Assembly: GCA_003427395.1 (NCBI GenBank)
Contig: BFEA01000223.1
Location: 1,384,549-1,411,802, forward strand
Length of the DNA stretch: 27,254 bases
Origin: Chara braunii
Lineage: Eukaryota; Streptophyta; Charophyceae; Charales; Characeae
Direction: 5' to 3'
Translations under genes and position numbers: made by a program
Shown: positions 18,827 to 27,254 of the stretch, in pieces
How positions within the stretch are numbered: position 1 is the first letter of the stretch
Layout: each line of letters opens with the position of its first letter
The notes under the pieces: generated by a model
What the model saw: the letters and a program-made list of their open reading frames with translations, nothing else
Told to the model about the DNA's origin: nothing
Database searches by the model: none

Positions 18827-20280
18827 GGCGGCAAGCTTCAACGCGAACGACGACAGAAAAGTCGATAATAACTGGGTGCCCAATAACTTACTGTTGTTCC
18901 CTCCCTCGACCTCGACGACAAAGATGGAGTTCAGGCAGCAAGAGCAAGGTCCGACGTGACGTGGCGATCGCAGATGCTAGGCAACGAGATCGAACGACCG
19001 AGCAACAACAGCAGAGACGGCCACAGCAAGGTAGGCAAGGCACGAGAGGGAGAGAAGGGAAGCGAGGAGGGTGCACAATGCCTCACAACGCTGCCGATAA
19101 AACCGTAGTAGCCAATCAGGAAACACTTAGACTATATCACGCAAAGGCAGCCGTCACACCATCGCATGCAAGAGAGAAAGACACCACAAGACACATGCGC
19201 ATATGAAGCTTTCAATCACGAAGAAACGCTGCGCCCTCTTATTGCTTGTGAAGACACGAGAGGAAGAGAAGTTTCGTTCACTTTCGAAAACGTGGCGATG
19301 GAGCCGGGTAGCCAGGACGACGATGTCGGTGGGCGGGACGATGAAATCCGACGTCCCACAGCCAGACACGACATCGACGTGCTTCCCGCCGCTCGTCCGC
19401 AAGGCGAAAAGATCACCGCGGGGGCCCGCAACAGCCACCGTAGTTCCCCAGGAGCTTGAAGACGAGAGCTGCTTTGACTGGCCCAAGCAGCCTTGCTTTC
19501 CGCAGTCCCGCGCTAAGCATCGACTGTGGCTTTGGAAATCGCTGCTCGATATATGGTACGACGCGGGAAAGGCGCCGAAAGGCGGGCAAATAGCCAGATA
19601 CCGTGCTCCCCAAAAAAAAGCTACCGTCCTCCCAAAAAAGAGCGATCGGCGAAACGCGGGGGAATAGCGAGACCGGCTACCGCCGTGCTCCCAAAAAGAA
19701 AGCGATCGGCGTCCTCGCGAAAAAGAGATGTGGAGGATCGGCTGAACGAGATACGCGTGCGTCCAAAAGGTTACGCGCCAGCCTTGGTCGTTGCCATAAT
19801 CCGAGCCTTTCACTGTGGCTTGGTTTAGCCTTTCATGCTCGGCGCGCTGTACACATCACCGAAATGGGAATGGCTGGGCGCGGTAATACGTCGTCGAAAA
19901 GAGACGTGAGGGGAAGTTGTTCAAGGCAAGAGTGCAACAGCGACGGTGCAGCGGCTTCCTGCCGGCCGCTCGCTTGGCAAGCAGCGCGCGCTTTTTTGCA
20001 GCCGAAAAGGGTCCAGTCATCAACTTTTGGGGAAAAAATCTACCTAAAGCGAAAGATCTTATTTGCAAGCATAGCTTTAGGAGTAGCGGTAGCTAGAATG
20101 AAATGTGAAATTGAGAGAAGAATACAGCGTAGCTTTTTCAACAACAAAAAAGAAAAAAAACTTTTTGGCCTGGGATTTTTGTTACTTTTCTGCTTGGGAT
20201 TTTTGTTACCTTTCTGCTTCTTATCTTTCGAAGGGGCTAGCACTCTGAAAAATATTATTGGCTGGCACGATTTGACCTCA
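18827..20280 (-). promoter_or_regulatory. Leader and probable promoter region of CBSX
   Basis: The sequence upstream of the CBSX start is GC-rich to about 20050. The first 170 bases upstream contain no ATG on the minus strand, which suits a 5' leader. I see no convincing TATA box, so the start site is unknown. Three imperfect copies of TACCG(T)..CTCCCcAAAAA (19599, 19622 and 19678, the last two followed by AGCGATCGGCG) form a local repeat. Long open frames here (for instance 19154-19813, minus) show no recognisable domain. Confidence 0.45.
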
Positions 20281-21090
20281 TGAGATGTTTATTCGATATG
20301 TATGCCAGTGTATGTAAGTGTGCGTTTCACCCACCGTTTGTCATCTGCTCAAGAGCGGGTGGCCCCAACATTATTGTCTGTGTTTGTGTTTGTGTCCAAC
20401 AGATTTCCGCTCATGATCCGCTTACCAACACTTTACATGTGTATATCATTCAGCCATGCAGCACCCTACCTGTAGTGGCACAGACCACCCGTGCGCACAG
20501 GTCTACTTCTTGGCTTGCCTACATGGTCCCACTGCACCACCCATAGTCGCCCCACCACTGATGCTCACCCCCACTGCTATTTGCTGACAAGGGAAGCCAA
20601 GGTGGGCAACTCACCTGGGGCCAGGTCACACTAGCCGCAACACCTGAATCTGAACTTGTTTGTGGAGATGTGCAGATATCGCGTTGAGTTTCCTCCACCG
20701 CACATCTCCAAACTCAATTGTGCTAGTGGGACTTGGCCCCGGGAAAGGACCGAGCCCCCTCGTCCAGAATAGGGTGGGTATGGCAGTAATAGGCTGGCGT
20801 ATTACAGAGCGGCACGATGTGTTTTCACATTTTCAGTTTTGTTTTGCCAAAATTGCATGCAAACGCTTTGAAATGTGGAAGCTAGTTTGGTTGAACTGGT
20901 TATGTGTGCATGCGAGGAATTGGTGCACCGCAGGTTTTCCTTCCAACTCTTTGTCTATATTACTCCTTCCCCGACTTCTTGTTTTTGTCTATCTTGTGCT
21001 CTAGTGCCACATTTTCACCCTGCTTTTATCCCTTGCACATTTTTCCCATGTGCTTTCCTCGTGTTTCTTTTTATCTTGCACCTTCAAATG
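20281..21090. other. Intergenic sequence with no recognised gene
   Basis: Only a small inverted repeat stands out: GTTTGTGGAGATGTGC (about 20658) with GCACATCTCCAAAC (about 20700). The remainder has T-rich pyrimidine stretches and no domain I recognise on either strand. Confidence 0.5.
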
Positions 21091-21560
21091 TTTCTTTGTG
21101 CTCTCCTTCTTCCTTTACCTCACATACTTTCTCATGTTTTTTCCTTCTTCTTGATTGATTTGGTGTTGGCCATCAGGCTCGTGTATGGAGACATGCTATG
21201 TACCCTTGCACTGCCATCTGATGAAACCTAACTCTATATTGTCTAACACGATGTTGTGCTTCCTAGTGTGCTTCTTATCTTTGCTTTCTAACCCTTTTTT
21301 GCCTATCTACTTTTCATCTTTCTTTGTGCGCTCCTTTTCCCTTTACCTTGCGTACTTTCTCATGTCTCTTCCTTCTTATTGATTGGTTCGGTGTTGGACA
21401 TAAGGATGGTGCCAGTGTATGGAGACATGTTAAGTCCCCTTGCGCCGCCATCTGATGAAACCTAACTCTAAAATGTATAACACCATGCTGTGTTTCCTAG
21501 TGTGCTTCTCATTTTTCTTTCTAACCATTTTTTGCCTACCTACTTTTTATATGTCTTCAT
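21091..21560. repeat. Tandem repeat, about 229-bp unit, two copies
   Basis: Copies begin near 21091 and 21320 with TTTGTG.(G)CTCC then CTTTACCT, TACTTTCTCATGT, GTGTATGGAGACATG, GCCATCTGATGAAACCTAAC and TTCCTAGTGTGCTTCT. Divergence is moderate, so this is an old duplication, or a fragment of a satellite or a TE untranslated region. Confidence 0.8.
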
Positions 21561-23716
21561 AAATGTTTTTTCCTACCCCTTGTGATCCTATGAAATTCGT
21601 AAATCCTTTTACTATCTCATCTTTTGTTATATCGATAGGTTGATTGGTATGCTTGGTAGTCATCAGACTTCCAAATATGCCTAATGTGTTGGATGCATCA
21701 AGTGACCAAAAAACAAATGTTGCTAAGAATGCATGTTCTTGGACAGGCGCAATGGATCGATGGCCCAATTACTGTGACGAAATAGGGTTTGTTATAATAC
21801 TCATGGCGTGGACTACTTGCCCTTGGTTAAGTTTGGAGGTCTTGCGGTTGGATGTTTTCAAGTGGAGTTTGGTATTACCTAAGTGAGATCGACATAATAA
21901 TTGTGAAAATTAACTTGAAGAAAATTTTTATAAGGTTTGTTGTAAAAAAATTGAATTAAGTGGTTCTGTATTCAAAATGACAGTTTTTAAATTGTATTAT
22001 TTAAAATTTTTAATTTTATTAATCTCGTTTTGTATTTATCGGAACCATACTACCACACACCTAGAGGGAGTGCCCTTTCACAAATAAAATTTTATTTTTA
22101 TAAGGTCATAAAATATGCGGAAAGGAGTATTAAATCAAACCTTAAAGTAATACTTATATGAGTGTAAGGATAAATAGTACTCAAATGTGTGATTTAGTAC
22201 TACTTTTTGTACATTTCATTACCTAAAAAAATTATTTTAAAACAATGCTCCTTCCATATGTGTATTAGTATAAATTTGAAAAATGCTTAAAAAAATTGTA
22301 AAAAATAAACGTTAAATTTTATGCAATAAAATACATAATTGTAAAAATAATGTAAGTTCATTATTTTATGTCAATTACCAATTGTAAAATTGGTGCAATA
22401 TTTTTTCATTATATCAATCATTTATGATTTCACATTCTTATACAGATGTATATGTACATGAGTTTATCAATTTTTAGTCCAACCTTCTTTAATACTCAAT
22501 TGCGTGAGTAAACTTATCCATGTTTGTAATGATATGATGAACCTCCAAATAGTTGCATATACATTCTCACTTTGTTGAACCATGATTCTCGAAGACCTGT
22601 GTATTTGATAAGGATGCATGGTTTTATAACTTTTATTATGTATTTATATAACTTTTTTAATTCGGGGTCTGCTATTGAAGGCGATATGAGTGTTCCTCGA
22701 TTGTGCGTTTTCCGTTGAGGATGGGTCCATTCCATTGGTGGGGAACCATAGTTACAGAAAAAATGGTTAAAACATCTCTTACAATATTTCATAACAATCA
22801 TGTTATTTCATAAATGTTTTAGTTATTGAATGAAAACGTTTTTGTTTTCTCTGCTTAACTTTTGAAAGAAAAAAACATACTATCCTTCTTATACCATTTT
22901 GTTATGTCTATCATAATTTCTTTTTTTTATTGTTTATATTCTTCATATTCATAATTCTACTTTTGTGTTTATGAATTATGACCATAGGTGTTTTTCAGTG
23001 GTTAATCTTTGAATGGATGTCTAAGTGGTTGAAGGTATCAGTCTTGAAAACTGACATAGTTGGTATTTCAGTTCATAATAATATGAATTCGTTTTTTTTT
23101 TTTTTCTTTTTTTTTTGCTTAACTAGGTATTTAGGGAATGAGGTTTAGTTCACAAACAAATAAAGGTTGTAATTGAACCACAACTAAAAAAATATAAAAA
23201 AGGTGTAAGATAAAAAACCTTCAATTAAAAAAAAAAAAAAATCTTCAAAAGTTATCATTCAAAACTATAAAAAAAAATTCTATTTTTTTTAATAAGTGTT
23301 TATCTAAAAATATTTTTTTCTTTATAATTATGATTTTATGTTAACGATGACATGAAATTTAAAATTGGTTTATTAAATATTTAAATTAAACTTTATTTTT
23401 AATATAACGAGTTTCTTACAATTTATATTGGATTTAATATTTTTTATGAGAACTTCTTAAAATATAATAATAGTTTAATTAAAATATTTTATTAAATCGT
23501 TCAAAATTTTGAATTTGTTTCTAATAAATATATAATAGATTAAGTTTGGATGATTTAATAAAATGCTTTGATTAGACTATCAAAAGTTCATAACAACTTA
23601 TATTTATTGACTAAAAACTAAAATATGTTTTATAGTTTTTATTTCAGCTAACTAATATGCAAATTCAAATCGGAGGAAGGAAATCATTGATAACTCAATG
23701 AACACTTGTAACACCA

Positions 23717-24261
23717 AATTGACTTATGATTAATCGTCATGGATAAAAATCTTTATTATAGATAAATAACTTAGACAAATAACTTAAACAAAAAACTTAG
23801 ACAAACCCTTATCGAAATAAAGGATCATAAACATAAGGGATGAATGTCTTTACGAATAAGTTGTATCCCTCTTTTGAAAATTATTCAAGGATAACCTTAT
23901 GGATATTTTTATATAATGTTTTAACAGGGTAGATTGAGGGAACTGCTACCCAAGGGAGTGATCACATTAATATACAAGCAAAAATATCAAATAAACATAT
24001 GAATTGACTTATGATCAATCGTCATGGATGAAAAACCTTATTATAGACAAAGAACTTAGACAAACTCTTATCGAAATAGAGGATCATAAAACATAGGGGG
24101 TGAATGTCTTTACGAATAAATTTTATCCCTCTTTTTAACATTATTCAAGGACAACCTTATAAATATTTTTAGATGATGTTTTAAGAGGGTAGATTGGGGG
24201 AACTACTACCCAAGGGAGTGATCACATTAATATACGAGCAATAAGATAAAATAAACATATG
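23717..24261. repeat. Tandem duplication, 285 and 260 bp
   Basis: Units begin at 23717 and 24002 with AATTGACTTATGAT. Both contain GAATGTCTTTACGAATAA, CCCAAGGGAGTGATCACATT and end in AAATAAACATAT. Unit 1 has an extra stretch with repeated ACTTAGACAAA-like motifs. Confidence 0.9.
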
Positions 24262-24455
24262 GAATTATCACCCAGTTACGTTGCGACGATGATATATACA
24301 GTGATTTTCAAAGCACTGATTTATAGAATTTTTTAAATCGTACTAAAAATTTAAAACCTACATTAAACATGATTCATGACAGAAAAACACATCCAAGTTA
24401 ATATGTTATTAGTAAATAGAATGATGAAGTTTACAAAGTATCCCAATTAAAAAGA

Positions 24456-24622
24456 ATGATCCTTCTCATCGACTTCAAGAATGCTTATCATCGTATAGAC
24501 TGAGATTTTATGGACTTACACCTTCAAAAATTGAATTTGGCCTTGTTTTTAGGCAATGGATCATATCTTTCACCATAACAATAGGGCTAGTGTAATGGTC
24601 AATGGTCGTATCTAGGTTGGTA
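24456..24622 (+). pseudogene. Broken LINE-type reverse transcriptase fragment
   Basis: The first frame reads MILLIDFKNAYHRID, a stop, then DFMDLHLQKLNL. After a frame change it reads GLVFRQWIISF, and after another HHNNRASVMVNGRI then stop. LIDF..AY.R..W.F and S..VNG are the first palm motif region and the following block of plant non-LTR reverse transcriptases (established family features). Two stops and two frameshifts in about 165 bases show it is dead. No catalytic YADD-type region is seen. Confidence 0.7.
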
Positions 24623-24744
24623 AAACAAAAAGACCCTATTGTATAATTTTTTTTTTAAAGTCAATGCCATAAGAAAAAATTTGTTAGGTTAAACCTTACC
24701 ATTTTCTTTTCTATTGGGATAAGCTTGAGTGATCCATTGTTTTT

Positions 24745-24820
24745 TGGTTTCCCCAAAAGATGCTCCATGTTATTGGTGGGGAGTTGAACATGCTAGAAAA
24801 GTGACTCACTTCTCAGTATG
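24745..24820 (+). pseudogene. Possible LINE endonuclease fragment
   Basis: One frame reads PQKMLHVIGGELNMLEK then a stop and LT. This resembles the GDFN core of LINE apurinic-type endonucleases, with Glu-Leu where Asp-Phe is expected. It lies downstream of the reverse transcriptase fragment, opposite to normal LINE order, so it would be from a second copy or a rearrangement. Short and uncertain. Confidence 0.35.
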
Positions 24821-25130
24821 ATCAATTATGTTAGCATTTGTTGTTACCTGCCCGGTACATGTTTTTTTTTCCCTCTTTTTGGTTATGGGAGTCGTTTGTA
24901 GAATCCAGCATTTGACGTACTACTTCCCTACCTTAATTCTTGATTGTCAATGAGTATGTCAATATATGTGAACCGGATATAAAGGTGGTCTAAGAAAAAC
25001 CTCAACCGCTTGCCTACCTGTTTGAGTATAATAGTGTTGGTTATATGTTTTTTTTTTTTTAAATAAAATTTCTTCCTCACCTTCTTCTTGCCTTTTGATG
25101 AAATCATAAGCATCCCCTAACCAGCCATAG

Positions 25131-25708
25131 CACGTGAGTGTAAGCATGGCATTGCGATATGGTTGCCAAGAGGCTTACCACGTGAGTAAAATACTTTTCC
25201 TCCGTTGAAGCACACACATCCCAAACTACGCGGTTTTCCTCATATTCCATTATTAAGATAGGTGAAGAATAGAGATGGCTATGTAACTCGATTCATGGTT
25301 GCACCTTTTGGTGCATGGGATCATAGTTGGCGATGGGCCAGTCATTTCATGTTCGCAATGTAGGTAACTTTTTTCACGGCAGATCATGCATGGTCTTTTT
25401 TTTTTTTTTTTTTTTTTTAATCATGTTTGCTTTTTGGATTTTGCCAATTGTCACTGGGACATTCATTTCTTAGAAAACCAACACATGAAGATACCAGTTC
25501 CAATATGGAACCTCAACCCAACTTTCATAAAATCTTCCGCATACCCACTGTGGGGCCTTGCCTAAAACTCTGATGAGAAAGTGGAGCCAGCATGAGATTG
25601 TCCGCCACAATAAAGAGACTGCTGATAGAAGTTGATTTTTTCTCTTTTTTCTGCATTGTTTGTTTTTTCTGACCCAAAAGTTCTTCCGTACAGTTGTGTA
25701 GGCCTTCA
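25131..25708. other. Intergenic sequence with no recognised gene
   Basis: GC content rises again here. A T run of about 23 bases lies at 25396-25418. A minus-strand open frame (25470-25715) has no domain I recognise. Confidence 0.5.
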
Positions 25709-26197
25709 ATGTCATCTTTTTTTTTCCTTCATGAGGAGATCCCCAACGAGCCAGGGAGTTTCCTGCAGTCCTCCAGTGGTTTTCAGATGTTCATGTATGA
25801 TGGCACTGTGGCTACTAGCTATACAGCATCGCCAGTTGTGCCATCGAGCCTGATCGACGAACATTTTGGGGATGCCGATAAGACCACTACAAAATTTCCA
25901 AGGCTCCTGCAAGACTTTTGGAGGCAAGGAAGGTCATTGTCACAACCAAGAGAGGTGATGATTTTGCACCATCACCAGGCTGGCAATACCTGCTACTCAT
26001 GTCTGGCTGCCATGCCAGCATGGCAGCTGTCAGGCAGACGGCCAGTTGCCACATTCAACAATAAGTATGATCTAGGAGGACCTTTCTTGAGCGCGCAAAA
26101 CCTGAGTCTGGGGACAACTCTCCTGACAGAAGCTGAAGAAACCAGTACGGCGGATCCTAAATTATCATTCCTACTTTTTTTGCGCCCTGTCGAATGA
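25709..26197 (+). CDS. Unidentified open frame or exon, function unknown
   Basis: The frame is open from the ATG at 25709 to a stop at 26195-26197 (162 codons). After a short Phe run it reads HEEIPNEPGSFLQSSSG, MYDGTVATSYTASPVV and KFPRLLQDFWRQG, a normal mix of residues rather than repeat-derived sequence. CCTTCATGAG at 25726-25735, after a T run, could be a splice acceptor. I recognise no domain, signal or transmembrane segment. It may be a real exon, a captured gene fragment beside the repeat block, or chance. Confidence 0.25.
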   Translation: MSSFFFLHEEIPNEPGSFLQSSSGFQMFMYDGTVATSYTASPVVPSSLIDEHFGDADKTTTKFPRLLQDFWRQGRSLSQPREVMILHHHQAGNTCYSCLAAMPAWQLSGRRPVATFNNKYDLGGPFLSAQNLSLGTTLLTEAEETSTADPKLSFLLFLRPVE

Positions 26198-26900
26198 AAC
26201 TAGTCCCCGCCAGTTGGGTACATTGAGAGCGTGGTCTCAGTGTCTAACTGTGAAAGTTTTGGCCGAGAGGGCTCGTACTGGTTGCTAGAAAACCACATCT
26301 TAGGCCTGCGGGCTCATATAAATTGATCGTAGGACATCAATGCAGTTCAAAGAGACCCAGGATGCATGAAACACTGGTCACGCCCGCCTGTGATAAGCTC
26401 AGACCCGTACTGCGCGACTTCCCATATCCCTGAGGAAAAATCCCTCGGAAGCCCCGAGGCACGGACGTGGACAAATAGGGGGTTTTCTTTCTTTTTGTTT
26501 TTCGTTTTCTTTTCGAAACGGCTTTTTCATTTTGTTTGGTTAACTCCTGTGCGGGCGAATAGCGGCCGCGGTATGAAAACCAAGAAACGGGGGCGGTTGG
26601 TACTTTTTGAATTTTTGCGCGCGCACACCTAAGCTCCAATTTCTTCGCGAGTCTCGCATCCCCGCGCCATCTTCCCTTCTTGCTGCGCGCATTTTCCCCA
26701 TGCCGGACTCTTCGTCTTCCCCTCCGCCCAGCTCGATCCTTACCCGCGAAGTGATTGGCCGCGTAGTTCGGATGCTCGGATCAATATGGAGAGCGGGAAA
26801 CTGCACGCCACCTGAACGGACACCCCAATCACGTAGGACCATGCCATCCTGCGGGTCGAACCCTTTAACTCCCCACCTTCCTCCTGTCCTGCTCATCTAC
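26198..26900. other. Intergenic sequence, increasingly GC-rich
   Basis: There is a TATAAAT-like motif at about 26318, but nothing gene-like follows it. From 26540 the sequence has CG-rich stretches (GCGGCCGC, GCGCGCGC). Open frames on both strands overlap and none shows a domain. Confidence 0.45.
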
Positions 26901-26946
26901 AACCTGCGCTGCCCGCACCTCGCGCTGACAACCCGCAGCCTCCCGC

Positions 26947-26999
26947 GCTATAAATTCGCGCAACCCTCTCCTCTGCCTCTCTTTGATCTCGGCTGCAAT
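26947..26999 (+). promoter_or_regulatory. Candidate core promoter of a rightward gene
   Basis: CTATAAATTCGCG in a GC-rich setting is followed about 25-35 bases on by CTCTCCTCTGCCTCTC, a pyrimidine-rich block like many plant start sites. The first ATG is at 26998 and opens only 23 codons before a stop. A GTGAGC donor-like motif sits within it at 27004. A second frame (ATG at 27029, 65 codons) has no recognisable domain. The transcript, if real, runs off the window. Confidence 0.3.
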
Positions 27000-27254
27000 G
27001 CTGCGTGAGCTATGTGCGAGAGTCCGCGATGCCGAACAGGCTCGACGAGCCCAAGGACGGGCGGAGTGACAACGTGGGGTGGACCCGCGGTAGTCTTGGG
27101 GCGAAGCAGTCGGAGGGACTGAGCAGTGGTGGGGATTGGACGCTGGCCGCGGCAGGGCCTTGTGGCTATGGTGGTCGGTGGTCTTGGGGAGTTTTGAAGG
27201 CTGCGCCTGGGGGCGACAATTAATTGAATTTTTTGTGTACAAGAAGGACTCGCT

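Larger units (their letters stand above)
21890..25130. other. AT-rich block with repeat remnants
   Basis: Base composition drops sharply to strongly AT-rich between about 21890 and 25130 compared with both sides. It contains long A/T runs (for example 23091-23117), a 285-bp tandem duplication and LINE fragments. No intact gene was seen. Confidence 0.75.

Noticed and set aside
18296-18883. 195-residue minus frame starting at 18883
   Set aside because: The start is TTG and the 3' part passes a good GTGAGA donor at 18487. The ATG at 18826 with GCCGCC context and the splice to exon 2 explain it better.
19154-19813. 219-residue minus open frame upstream of CBSX
   Set aside because: It lies in GC-rich sequence where long frames occur by chance, overlaps frames of similar length on the other strand, and shows no recognisable domain.

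Overview
This window looks like nuclear DNA of a land plant. It holds one multi-exon gene with large GT-AG introns, and the gene encodes a plastid-type protein with two CBS domains. There is no prokaryotic-style coding density; the rest is microsatellites, homopolymer runs and many short inverted-repeat elements. The long introns (about 1.0 to 7.2 kb) and abundant small repeats fit a large plant genome. I cannot name the species or the lineage.

Left and centre (1-18826, minus strand): I rebuilt a CBSX1/CBSX2-like gene from seven exons, which no single open reading frame shows. Exon 1 (18826-18488) carries the start codon and a long transit-peptide-like leader. Exons 2-4 (11308-11227, 9805-9741, 6873-6825) encode CBS domain 1. 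Exon 5 (5834-5782) is the linker, and exons 6-7 (4221-4106, 2062-2005) encode CBS domain 2. All junctions are GT...AG and all phases join without a shift, giving 254 residues. The last few codons of CBS2 and the stop lie left of base 1.

The introns carry most of the repeat content. Intron 1 (11309-18487) holds a GAA/TTC tract of about 465 bp, a mosaic of one repeat family in both orientations, a foldback cluster, paired hairpins, a GTGCAT-rich alternating tract and four of seven copies of a small terminal-inverted-repeat element with CTACCGTCTTC/GAAGACGGTAG ends. Introns 4 and 5 hold the other three copies. Intron 4 also has a palindromic element flanked by TTAA. Intron 7, at the left edge, has a tandem duplication in which one copy was later hit by a palindromic element, leaving a near 9-bp target duplication and an intact empty-site paralogue next to it.

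Right (18827-27254): a GC-rich leader and promoter region of the gene (18827 to about 20050), then a 229-bp tandem repeat (21091-21560), then a very AT-rich block (about 21890-25130) with a 285-bp tandem duplication and broken LINE-type reverse transcriptase and endonuclease fragments. An unidentified open frame (25709-26197) follows, and then a GC-rich right edge with a TATA-like motif that could be the promoter of a rightward gene. I found no RNA genes, CRISPR arrays or complete transposase genes.
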